From Rhodospirillaceae bacterium UBA6219 (GTDB taxonomy: Bacteria; Pseudomonadota; Alphaproteobacteria; Rhodospirillales; Magnetospirillaceae), in contig DISD01000040.1 of the NCBI GenBank assembly GCA_002435715.1, positions 1 to 55,569 on the forward strand: a DNA stretch of 55,569 bases. Reading direction: 5' to 3'. A program made the translations under genes and the position numbers. This document shows positions 25,315 to 33,445 of this stretch, one piece after another (positions within the stretch are counted from its first letter, which is position 1; the number at the start of each line of letters is the position of its first letter). Under the pieces are notes generated by a model that was not told where the DNA came from, did no database searches, and was given only the letters and a program-made list of their open reading frames with translations.

Positions 25315-26532
25315 TTACGCCGGTTGCGCGGCGCGCAGCGAGCGGTCGTTGATGGGCAGGTGCAGCAACGAGGCGATCACCCCCAAGATGACGGTGCCCA
25401 TCCACATGACGTCATAAGAAAGCGTGGCGTCATAGATGATGCCGCCCAACCACGAGCCCAGGAAGCTGCCCAGCTGGTGGGTGAAGAACACCACGCCGAA
25501 CAACATGCCCAGGTAACGCGGGCCGAAGACGCAGGCGATCAGGCCCGAGGTCGGCGGCACGGTGGACAGCCACAGCAACCCCATCGAGGCGGCGAAGGCC
25601 AGCAGCGTATATTCGTTCTTGGGACCGAAGACGAAAGCGATGGTGCAAACGGCGCGCAGCAGGTAGATGGCCGACAAAACGTGCTTGGGCCGGTATTTCT
25701 GCGACAATTGCCCCATCATCCAGGTGCCGAAGACGTTGAAGATGCCGATGACCAACAAAGCGGTGGCCCCCGCCCCCTTGTTCATGCCGCACAGCGCCAG
25801 ATAGCCGGGCAAATGCACGCCGATGAAGGTGACCTGGAAGCCGCAGACGAAGAAACCGGCGGCCAGCAGGCGATAGCCGGGATGCTTCCAGGCTTCCAGC
25901 AGGGCTTCCTTGACGGTCAGGTCGGCGACCACTGACAGCGCCGGACGCGACGCCTTTTCCCCCTTGTTCAGAATGAAGGCCAAGGGGATCGAGGCCAGCG
26001 AGAAAGTAGACAGGATCCAGATGGTCTGGGTGGCGCCAAACGCCCCGATCATCCATTGCGATAGCGGAATCATCGCCATCATGCCGAACGATCCCAAGGC
26101 TTGCGCCGCGCCCATGGCCGAAGTACGGTGCTGGGGCGCCACCGCCCGGCTGACCGGGCCGACCACCACGGAAAAAGACGTGGCGGCCAGACCAAAGCCG
26201 GACACCACGCCCAGGCCGATGGTGGTCATCCACGCGCCGCCTGACGCGGTCATGATCATGCCGATGCCAAAGGCCAGGGCCCCCAGGGCGGCGACCCGGG
26301 CGGCGCCCCAGCGGTCGGCGGCGGCACCGGTGAAGGGCTGGAAGAACCCCCACATCAAATTGTGGACGGCGACCGCCAGGGAAAAGGTGGCCAAGGGCCA
26401 GTCGCGGTCCAGCGACAGCGGTCCGATCAGCAAACCTTGGCTTTGGCGCGACCCCATGGACACGCTCATCATGGCGGCACCCGACATGAAGATGGTCAAG
26501 ACGGCGGGGGTCAACCAGACGGGACGGCGCAT
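25315..26532 (-). CDS. MFS transporter (MCT/oxalate-formate antiporter type)
   Basis: A 405-residue, 12-segment inner-membrane transporter. A loop 2-3 motif A-like sequence (FTGAAADRWGAARV) and the long central loop before segment 7 (KEALLEAWKHPGYRLLA) fit the monocarboxylate-type MFS group. The substrate is not readable from sequence. AAAGG lies eight bases before the ATG. It is convergent with the Bcr-type gene; the upstream 100 bases contain no other gene. Confidence 0.85.
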   Translation of the reverse strand: MRRPVWLTPAVLTIFMSGAAMMSVSMGSRQSQGLLIGPLSLDRDWPLATFSLAVAVHNLMWGFFQPFTGAAADRWGAARVAALGALAFGIGMIMTASGGAWMTTIGLGVVSGFGLAATSFSVVVGPVSRAVAPQHRTSAMGAAQALGSFGMMAMIPLSQWMIGAFGATQTIWILSTFSLASIPLAFILNKGEKASRPALSVVADLTVKEALLEAWKHPGYRLLAAGFFVCGFQVTFIGVHLPGYLALCGMNKGAGATALLVIGIFNVFGTWMMGQLSQKYRPKHVLSAIYLLRAVCTIAFVFGPKNEYTLLAFAASMGLLWLSTVPPTSGLIACVFGPRYLGMLFGVVFFTHQLGSFLGSWLGGIIYDATLSYDVMWMGTVILGVIASLLHLPINDRSLRAAQPA

Positions 26533-26632
26533 GGGATTGGCCTTTCAAGCCGAATATGATGTCAGCTTGACTTTAGGCGGGGCGCAGCTGCTTGTGCAAA
26601 CCAGAATCAATAATCGCCTAAGATAAGAAATT

Positions 26633-26941
26633 CTAATGGTTCAGGCTTTTGATATAGGCGCTGACGTCATCGATTTCCCGGCGATTGAGCGAGATGCCGC
26701 CCATGGGGCGGGCATGGGGCTTGGTCAGCGACGCCCGAATGTCGTCGAGGCTGCGGCGGCGGGCGATGGTGTTGAAGCTCGGCGCGTCGGAACGCTGTTC
26801 CATATGGCAATCGGCGCACCAGCGGGCGGCCAGTTCGGCGCCGCTTTCGGCCGAAGGCGGCAAGGCTTCGGCGGGTCCAAGGTCAAAAGCCAACAATACG
26901 GCCACGCTTAGGGCCACCAGCAACGCCAAAACGCGCATCAT
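26633..26941 (-). CDS. Small secreted c-type cytochrome
   Basis: A 102-residue protein with a Sec signal peptide (MMRVLALLVALSVAVLLAF) and a single haem-attachment site WCADCHMEQ. A probable distal Met ligand is present in ARPMGGISL, followed by the C-terminal helix EIDDVSAYIKSL typical of class I cytochromes. It would act as a periplasmic electron carrier. Partners are not evident from the neighbours (an MFS gene and paaK). The start may be 26941 or the adjacent ATG at 26938. Confidence 0.88.
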   Translation of the reverse strand: MMRVLALLVALSVAVLLAFDLGPAEALPPSAESGAELAARWCADCHMEQRSDAPSFNTIARRRSLDDIRASLTKPHARPMGGISLNRREIDDVSAYIKSLNH

Positions 26942-27034
26942 TCACCAAAGGTCGGACGGTTCGGTGGCGAAGATGGAGTCTTCGCTGCGTTGCGGGAAGG
27001 GGAAAATTTGCCGTCGCAATGATTTTGGTCAAAG

Positions 27035-27061
27035 GCCGCCCCGACCACAGGCCGGGGCGGC
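27035..27061 (-). terminator. Probable terminator of the paa operon
   Basis: A perfect 9-bp GC stem (27035-27043 with 27053-27061) with a 9-base loop sits eight bases past the paaK stop. Read on the minus strand it is followed only by CTTTGACC, so the U-tract is poor. Confidence 0.6.
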
Positions 27062-27069
27062 AAAAGGCG

Positions 27070-28389
27070 TTATTGTTTCGGACGGTTATCGATGACCCGC
27101 TTGGCCTTGCCCATGGACCGGGGGATGGAATTGGGATCCAACACCCGCACCTTGGTGCTGATGCCGATCAGGCTTTTGATATGGCCGGACAAGGTCTTCG
27201 AGATGTCGGCGGCGGCATTGCCGTCCAAGATCAGTTCCGGGCGGGTTTCCACGTTGACGGTGACCTGATCCATATGGCCGTCGCGGCTGACCTCGATCTG
27301 GTAATGGGGGGACAGACGGTCGTCCTTCAGCATCTGTTCCTCGATCTGGGTCGGGAAAACGTTGACACCACGAATGATCAGCATGTCGTCGGAACGCCCG
27401 GTGATCTTGTCCATGCGGCGGAAAGACCGTGCCGTACCGGGCAGCAGACGGGTCAGGTCACGGGTGCGATACCGGATGACCGGAAGCCCTTCCTTGGTCA
27501 GCGTGGTGAACACCAATTCGCCCTGCTCGCCGTCGGCCACCGGTTCGCCGGTTTCAGGGTTAATGATTTCGGGAAAGAAATGGTCTTCCCAGATATGGGG
27601 GCCGTCCTTGGTTTCGATGCATTCATTGGCCACACCCGGCCCCATGACCTCGGACAGGCCATAGATGTCCACCGCGTCGATGCCGGCGCGCTTCTCGATT
27701 TCCTCGCGCATGGCGCCGGTCCACGGCTCGGCACCGAAAATACCGAGCGCGATGGACGAATCGCGCGGGTCCAAACCCTGGCGTTCCATCTCGTCCAATA
27801 CCACCAGCATGTAGCTGGGGGTGACCATGATGATTTCCGGCTGGAAGTCGCGGATCAGCTGCACCTGCTTTTCGGTCTGGCCGCCCGACATGGGGATGAC
27901 GGCACAGCCCAGACGCTCGGCACCGTAATGGGCGCCAAGACCGCCGGTGAACAACCCGTATCCATAGGCGATCTGCACCTTGTGGCCGGGACGCCCGCCC
28001 GAGGCGCGGATGGACCGCGCCACCACATTGGCCCAATTGTCGATGTCGTTCTGGGTATAGCCGACCACGGTGGGCTTGCCGGTGGTGCCGGAACTGGCAT
28101 GAATGCGCACGATCTTGTCCATGGGCATGGCGAACAGCCCGAAGGGATAGGTCTGGCGCAGGTCTTCCTTGGTGGTGAAGGGGAATTTGGACAGATCGGC
28201 CAACGACTTCAAATCGTCGGGATGCACGCCCTGGGCGTCGCATTTGGCCCGGTAATGGGCGACGTTGTCATAGGCGTGGCGCACCGACCATTTCAGCCGT
28301 TGCAATTGCAAGGCGGTGATTTCGTCGCGGCTGGCGATCTCGATGGGGTCCAGCATGTCCCGCGTCGGTGGGATCAGGCGTTTGCTCAT
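27070..28389 (-). CDS. paaK: Phenylacetate-CoA ligase
   Basis: A 439-residue AMP-forming ligase that activates phenylacetate to phenylacetyl-CoA, the entry step of the pathway. It shows the phosphate-binding loop HASSGTTGKPTVVGYT, the adenylate motif DIYGLSEVMGPGV, YRTRDLTRLL, and the C-terminal lysine region SMGKAKRVIDN. It is the last gene of the six-gene minus-strand paa operon. Confidence 0.96.
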   Translation of the reverse strand: MSKRLIPPTRDMLDPIEIASRDEITALQLQRLKWSVRHAYDNVAHYRAKCDAQGVHPDDLKSLADLSKFPFTTKEDLRQTYPFGLFAMPMDKIVRIHASSGTTGKPTVVGYTQNDIDNWANVVARSIRASGGRPGHKVQIAYGYGLFTGGLGAHYGAERLGCAVIPMSGGQTEKQVQLIRDFQPEIIMVTPSYMLVVLDEMERQGLDPRDSSIALGIFGAEPWTGAMREEIEKRAGIDAVDIYGLSEVMGPGVANECIETKDGPHIWEDHFFPEIINPETGEPVADGEQGELVFTTLTKEGLPVIRYRTRDLTRLLPGTARSFRRMDKITGRSDDMLIIRGVNVFPTQIEEQMLKDDRLSPHYQIEVSRDGHMDQVTVNVETRPELILDGNAAADISKTLSGHIKSLIGISTKVRVLDPNSIPRSMGKAKRVIDNRPKQ

Positions 28390-28425
28390 GGTGAATTCCT
28401 CCCGGTGTTTCTTTTGTTTGTTATG

Positions 28426-29631
28426 TCAGACGCGTTCGATGACGCTGGCGATGCCTTGGCCGACACCGATGCACATGGTGGCCAGGGCGCGCTTGGCCCC
28501 GCTGCGGCGCATTTGATAGGTGGCGGTGGTGATCAACCGCGCCCCGCTCATGCCCAGCGGATGGCCGAGCGCGATGGCGCCGCCATTGGGGTTGACGTGG
28601 TCGGCATCGTCGGCCAGACCCAGGTCGCGCAGCACCGCCAGACCTTGGGCGGCGAAGGCTTCGTTCAGCTCGATCAGGTCGATGTCCGAGACCGTCAGGC
28701 CCAGACGGGCCAGCAGCTTTTTCGATGCCGGTGCCGGTCCCATGCCCATGATGCGCGGTTCCACCCCGGCCACCGCGCCGCCGACCACTCGGGCCAAGGG
28801 CGTCAGGCCGTGGCGCTTGACGGCATCTTCATTGGCCAGGATCAGGGCGCAGGCGCCGTCGTTGACCCCCGACGAATTGCCCGCTGTCACCGACCCGCCT
28901 TGACGGAACGGCGTCTTCAGCTTGGCCAGGGCTTCCAAGGTGGTGTCGCCGCGCGGATGCTCGTCCTTCAGCACCAACACCGGCTCGCCCTTTTTCTGCG
29001 GCACCGGCACCGGGATGATTTCGTCGTCGAAACGGCCCGCATCCTGGGCGGCGACCGCCCGCAATTGGCTGCGCAGTGCGAAAGCGTCCTGGTCGGCGCG
29101 GGAAATGTTGAACTGGGCGGCGACGTTTTCAGCGGTTTCCGGCATGGAATCGATGCCGAATTGCTTTTGCATCAACGGGTTGACGAAACGCCAGCCGATG
29201 GTGGTGTCATAAACCGCATTGTCGCGGGAAAAGGCCGATGTGGCCTTGGGCATGACGAAGGGGGCGCGGCTCATGCTTTCGACGCCACCGGCGATCAGAA
29301 TGTCCGAGGCGCCGGCCTGAATGGCCCGCGCCGCGGTCAAAATCGCGTCCATACCCGAACCGCACAAGCGGTTGATGGTGGTGCCGCCGATGCTGATGGG
29401 CAGACCGGCCAGCAACACCGCCATGCGGGCGACGTCACGGTTGTCCTCGCCGGCCTGATTGGCGCAGCCCATGATGCAATCGTCCACCGCTTCCCAATCC
29501 ACGCCCGGATTGCGCGCCATCAACGCTTTCAACGGGATGGCGGCCAAATCGTCGGCTCGCACCGAGGACAGAACGCCGCTGTAACGGCCGATGGGGGTGC
29601 GCACGGCGTCGCAGATAAAAACGTCAGACAT
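28426..29631 (-). CDS. paaJ: 3-oxoadipyl-CoA / 3-oxo-5,6-didehydrosuberyl-CoA thiolase
   Basis: A 401-residue thiolase that carries out the two thiolytic steps of aerobic phenylacetate degradation. Active-site motifs are NRLCGSGMDAI (acyl-carrying Cys), NPNGGAIALGHPLG (His), and a late Cys in ATMCIGVGQG. The ATG at 29631 gives the standard opening MSDVFICDAVRTPIGRYSG; an upstream in-frame ATG is rejected. It overlaps the end of paaI by eight bases. PcaF is a close relative, but the paa setting decides. Confidence 0.95.
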   Translation of the reverse strand: MSDVFICDAVRTPIGRYSGVLSSVRADDLAAIPLKALMARNPGVDWEAVDDCIMGCANQAGEDNRDVARMAVLLAGLPISIGGTTINRLCGSGMDAILTAARAIQAGASDILIAGGVESMSRAPFVMPKATSAFSRDNAVYDTTIGWRFVNPLMQKQFGIDSMPETAENVAAQFNISRADQDAFALRSQLRAVAAQDAGRFDDEIIPVPVPQKKGEPVLVLKDEHPRGDTTLEALAKLKTPFRQGGSVTAGNSSGVNDGACALILANEDAVKRHGLTPLARVVGGAVAGVEPRIMGMGPAPASKKLLARLGLTVSDIDLIELNEAFAAQGLAVLRDLGLADDADHVNPNGGAIALGHPLGMSGARLITTATYQMRRSGAKRALATMCIGVGQGIASVIERV

Positions 29632-30082
29632 GCTTGGCGATCTCCTCTTCCGGCACGACATGGCCCGACACCATCCGCGACTGGCCGCGGAACAGGGCGA
29701 TGACGTCGCCTTTTTGGTTGCTGACCGTGACGTCGTACACGCCGTTGCGTCCGGCCAGATGGGTTTCCACCGCTTCCGCGATCAGTTCGTCGCCTTCGCG
29801 TCCGGCGGACGGATAGACGATGGAACAACCGGCGGCGACGGCGTTGGTGTTGTAGGAATTGCAGGCATAGGCAAAGGCGGTGTCGGCCAGGGCAAAGGAA
29901 TTGCCGCCATGCAGCGACCCATGTCCGTTCAGCATTTCCTGACGCACAACCATGCGCGCCTTGGCATAGCCGGGGCGGATTTCCACGATGGTGATGCCCA
30001 TGGCGTGGGCGTTGTGGTCCCGGGGATACATGAAGTCCAGCACCAGCTGGGCGATCTTTTGGCGCTTAGCGGCATCAGTCAT
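29624..30082 (-). CDS. paaI: PaaI hotdog-fold acyl-CoA thioesterase
   Basis: A 152-residue hotdog thioesterase that hydrolyses (hydroxy)phenylacetyl-CoA and dead-end CoA esters, so protecting the CoA pool. The core HGSLHGGNSFALADTAFAYA includes the catalytic HGG and Asp region. The start at 30082 (MTDAAKRQK) is preceded by AAGGA. It overlaps paaH and paaJ by eight bases at either end. Confidence 0.94.
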   Translation of the reverse strand: MTDAAKRQKIAQLVLDFMYPRDHNAHAMGITIVEIRPGYAKARMVVRQEMLNGHGSLHGGNSFALADTAFAYACNSYNTNAVAAGCSIVYPSAGREGDELIAEAVETHLAGRNGVYDVTVSNQKGDVIALFRGQSRMVSGHVVPEEEIAKHV

Positions 30083-31592
30083 GGAAACGTCCTTTCGCGA
30101 AAACCAAGCGGCGCAGATGGGCGGAAGCGCGATAGCGGTCCTCGCCATAGGTCCGGGCCAGATTGTCCAAAACCGTCAAAATGCGGGCCAGACCGATCCG
30201 TTCGGCCCAAGCCAGCGGCCCCAGCGGGTAATTGACCCCCTTGGTCATGGCCAGATCGATGTCGGCGGCACTGGCGATTCCTTGATAGAGCGTGTCGGCG
30301 GCTTCGTTGGCCAGCATGGCGATTGTGCGCATCACCGCCAGTCCGGGCACGTCGGCGAAGATGGATACGGACAGGCCCAAGGCCTGGAAGAATCCCACGG
30401 CACGATTCAATGCGGCGGGCGCGCATTGACCGGCAGGGGCAATGGCGATGCGCTTGGCCGCACACCAATCCAACGCCAGATCGAAGACCACCAGATCGTC
30501 GATGCCACTGATCGCCGCCACTTCCGAGGCGGTACGCCCGTCGGTCAGCATGATGGTGACGCCGTGCAAATCGATCATGCCGGCCCCACCCATGCGGGCC
30601 AGAATCATGCCCGCCTTGGCCGCCAGATCGGCCAAGGCCGAGGCCGGCCCCAGATCGCCCAGCACGTCCAGCGAGGTAGGGGCGGCGCAGGGTTCGGCGG
30701 TGCCGGGCAGCGGCTTTTCCGCCCCTTCGGCGTAATCATAAAAGCCGCGACCACTCTTCTTGCCCAGCCAGCCGGCCTCGACCAGATCCTGCTGCAGCAG
30801 GTTGGGCAGGAAGCGCGGATCGTTGAAATACGCGGCATGGACCGAACGGGTGACGGCGAAATTGACGTCATGGCCGATCATGTCGGTCAGTTCGAACGGC
30901 CCCATGCGGAATTGGCCGGCTTCGCGCAGCACCGCATCGATGGTGGCGATGTCGGCAGCGCCTTCCTGGGCCAGACGCATGCCCTCGGCATAAAACGGTC
31001 GGGCGACGCGGTTGACGATGAAGCCGGGCGTCGATTTGCACAGTACCGGGGCCTTGCCCCAGGCGCTTGCCGTGTCGGCGATGGTCTGGACCAGGGAATC
31101 GGGGGTGGCCAATCCTTTCACCACTTCCACCAGGGCCATGATCGGCGCCGGATTGAAGAAATGCATGCCGACCATGCGGGCCGGGTTGGTCAACACCGAC
31201 GCCAAGGCGGTCAGCGACAGGGACGAGGTGTTCGACGCCAAGATGCATTCGGCCCCGGTGACGGCTTCCAGTGTCTTGAACAACTGGTGTTTGACCTCAA
31301 GCTTCTCGACAATGGCCTCGATGACCAAAGCGGCGGGGGCCATTTGCTCCAAGGTGTCGCAAACACTGATGCGCTCGGCGATGGCGGCGGCTTGCTCGGC
31401 ATCCAGCTTGCCTTTGGCCGTCAGTTTGGCCAAACCGGCGACGATGCCGGCCTTGCCCCGAACGGCGGCGCCGTCGAAAGCGTCGAACAGCAGCACCGTA
31501 TGGCCGGCTTGCGCCGCCACCTGGGCGATGCCGCTGCCCATGGCGCCGGCGCCGACGATACCGATGATGGCGGAAGTGGGAAGCGCCGCCAT
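30075..31592 (-). CDS. paaH: 3-hydroxyadipyl-CoA dehydrogenase
   Basis: A 505-residue NAD-dependent dehydrogenase that oxidises 3-hydroxyadipyl-CoA. The Rossmann opening IGIVGAGAMGSGIAQVAA is followed by the 3HCDH catalytic region (SNTSSLS, VGMHFFNPAP with the catalytic His, and TPGFIVNRVARPF). A second C-terminal 3HCDH-like repeat explains the length, as in E. coli PaaH (about 475). The start at 31592 is one base after paaG. Confidence 0.94.
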   Translation of the reverse strand: MAALPTSAIIGIVGAGAMGSGIAQVAAQAGHTVLLFDAFDGAAVRGKAGIVAGLAKLTAKGKLDAEQAAAIAERISVCDTLEQMAPAALVIEAIVEKLEVKHQLFKTLEAVTGAECILASNTSSLSLTALASVLTNPARMVGMHFFNPAPIMALVEVVKGLATPDSLVQTIADTASAWGKAPVLCKSTPGFIVNRVARPFYAEGMRLAQEGAADIATIDAVLREAGQFRMGPFELTDMIGHDVNFAVTRSVHAAYFNDPRFLPNLLQQDLVEAGWLGKKSGRGFYDYAEGAEKPLPGTAEPCAAPTSLDVLGDLGPASALADLAAKAGMILARMGGAGMIDLHGVTIMLTDGRTASEVAAISGIDDLVVFDLALDWCAAKRIAIAPAGQCAPAALNRAVGFFQALGLSVSIFADVPGLAVMRTIAMLANEAADTLYQGIASAADIDLAMTKGVNYPLGPLAWAERIGLARILTVLDNLARTYGEDRYRASAHLRRLVFAKGRFHD

Positions 31593-31593
31593 C

Positions 31594-32382
31594 TTATTGA
31601 CCCTTGAAGTCGGGAACGCGCTTTTCCATGAAGGCGGCGACGCCTTCCTGGTAATCATTGGTCCGCCCGGCCAGACGCTGCAGGTCGCGTTCCAGATCCA
31701 GCTGTTGGTCCAAGGTGTTGGTGGAGCTGGCGGCCAGCGCCCGCTTGATCAACGCCAGGCCCTGGGTGGGCTGGGTGGCCAGATGGGCGGCCAGTTTGCC
31801 GGCCTCGGCCATCAATTGGTCGTCGTCGACGCATTTCCAGATCATGCCCCAGGCTTCGGCCTGTTCGGCCGACACCTTGTCGCCCAGCATGGCCAAAGCG
31901 GTGGCCCGCGCTTGGCCGACCAGACGCGGCAGGGTCCAGGTGCCACCCGAATCGGGGACCAGGCCGATCTTGCAGAACGCCTGGATGAAGCTGGCGGAAC
32001 GCGCCGCCAACACGATGTCGCAGGCGAAGGCCAGATTGGCCCCGGCTCCGGCGGCGACGCCGTTGACGGCGCAGATCACCGGCATTTCCAGATTGCGCAG
32101 CGTGCGGACCAGCGGGTTATAGCGCTTGTCGATGCTTTCCCCCAGATCCGGGGTGTCCGACCCCGGCGCCACGGCGCGGTCGGACAAATCCTGGCCGGCG
32201 CAGAAACCGCGTCCGGCGCCGGTCAGCAACAGGCAACGCACATTGTTGGCCGGGTCCTGGACCTGCTTCAGCGCGTCCTTCAATTCCGCATGCATGTCGG
32301 TGTTGAAGCTGTTCAGCCGGTCGGGGCGGTTCAGCGTGATGGTGGCAACCGAGTTGGAGATTTCGAACGTAATGGTGTTCAT
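31594..32382 (-). CDS. paaG: 1,2-epoxyphenylacetyl-CoA isomerase
   Basis: A 262-residue crotonase-fold enzyme that isomerises the ring epoxide to oxepin-CoA. It has the oxyanion loop RGFCAGQDLSD and NGVAAGAGANLAFACD, with the catalytic Asp expected in FCKIGLVPDSGGTWTLPRL. The start at 32382 (MNTITFEI) has AAGGA upstream; the open frame to 32487 lies in the end of paaF. Confidence 0.95.
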   Translation of the reverse strand: MNTITFEISNSVATITLNRPDRLNSFNTDMHAELKDALKQVQDPANNVRCLLLTGAGRGFCAGQDLSDRAVAPGSDTPDLGESIDKRYNPLVRTLRNLEMPVICAVNGVAAGAGANLAFACDIVLAARSASFIQAFCKIGLVPDSGGTWTLPRLVGQARATALAMLGDKVSAEQAEAWGMIWKCVDDDQLMAEAGKLAAHLATQPTQGLALIKRALAASSTNTLDQQLDLERDLQRLAGRTNDYQEGVAAFMEKRVPDFKGQ

Positions 32383-32386
32383 GGGC

Positions 32387-33166
32387 TTACAATCCTTGGA
32401 ATTGGGCGCGGCGCTTTTCGCGGAAGGCGGCGATTCCTTCGCGGAAATCGGCGGTGGCGAACAGGGCGGCAAAGCATTTGCGTTCATGCATCAATCCGGC
32501 TTCCAGGCCGGATTCGAAGCTTTTCAGTACCGCTTCCTTGGCGGCGCGAACGGCCAGGGGTGGTTTGCTGGCGATGGTCTGGGCGATGGCTTCGGCGCGT
32601 TCCAGCGTCAGTTCCGGCTGGGTGGTTTCCGCCACCAGGCCATGGGTCAGGGCGGTCTGGGCGTCGATCATCTCGCCGCTCAGCACCATGCGCATGGCCA
32701 GCGACTTCCCCACCGCCCAGGTCAGGCGTTGGGTGCCGCCGGCACCGGGAATGATGCCCAAGTTGATTTCTGGCTGGCCGAATTTGGCGTCCAGGCCGGC
32801 GACGATGATGTCGGCATGCATGGCCAATTCGCAGCCGCCGCCCAGGCAGAAGCCGTTGACCGCGGCGATCAGCGGCTTGGGGAAACGGCGGATGGAAGCC
32901 CAATATTTGGGACGGGGATCTGTTTGGATGCTGACGGCGTCGTGGGCGGCCAATTCATTGATGTCGGCTCCGGCGGCGAACACTTTTGCCCCGCCGGTCA
33001 GCACCACCACCCGGATGGAAGGATCGGCCTCGGCCGCTTCCAATACGCTGGCGATTTCCGCCAGGGTCTGGCTGCGCAAAGCGTTACGTGATTGGGGCCT
33101 GTCCAGGGTCACGCGCATGATATGCGTGCCCACCTGTTCGGCACGGATGTCCGAAAACTGGTTCAT
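32387..33166 (-). CDS. paaF: 2,3-dehydroadipyl-CoA hydratase
   Basis: A 259-residue enoyl-CoA hydratase of the crotonase family, adding water to 2,3-dehydroadipyl-CoA. Visible are the AAGADINELA oxyanion loop, NGFCLGGGCELAMHADI, and the paired acids of GQPEINLGIIPGAGGTQRL (both Glu/Gly positions as in true hydratases). GGAAGG precedes the ATG. It is the first gene of the minus-strand paa operon. Confidence 0.94.
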   Translation of the reverse strand: MNQFSDIRAEQVGTHIMRVTLDRPQSRNALRSQTLAEIASVLEAAEADPSIRVVVLTGGAKVFAAGADINELAAHDAVSIQTDPRPKYWASIRRFPKPLIAAVNGFCLGGGCELAMHADIIVAGLDAKFGQPEINLGIIPGAGGTQRLTWAVGKSLAMRMVLSGEMIDAQTALTHGLVAETTQPELTLERAEAIAQTIASKPPLAVRAAKEAVLKSFESGLEAGLMHERKCFAALFATADFREGIAAFREKRRAQFQGL

Positions 33167-33445
33167 CGGCTTGTCGCCTTCCTGTCCCTGTCCATCGTCA
33201 AAGCGATACGCTAAACTGCCTAGACGCTGGTATTATTGAATTATGTTTGGAGGCGTTGTTCGCCCCTGTACCGCTTCTTTGTCTGGGATAAACCGCTAAG
33301 TTCCGTGGGGGTTTGCGGCCAATTCAAGATTTGGAAGAGATACAAAATTGGACTTCATTCTCCAAATCTGGTATCAAAAATCAAGAGCCATGGAGACGCT
33401 TGTCCACGAATGGCGAAAAAACAACGTTTTCAGGGAAGGAAAAGC
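33167..33445. promoter_or_regulatory. Divergent paaF/paaN control region
   Basis: This 279-base AT-richer gap separates the two paa transcription units. A 9-base inverted repeat (AGATTTGGA 33327-33335, TCCAAATCT 33361-33369) overlaps a candidate paaN promoter: TTGGAC (33348-33353) and TATCAA (33372-33377), 18 bases apart. I see no gene in it; the open frame upstream of paaN has no family similarity. The regulator (PaaR or PaaX type) is not in the window. Confidence 0.5.

Noticed and set aside
33236..33445. N-terminal extension of paaN to 33236
   Set aside because: The extension has no family character, differs in composition, and a strong ribosome site precedes the ATG at 33446; the region holds promoter-like signals.
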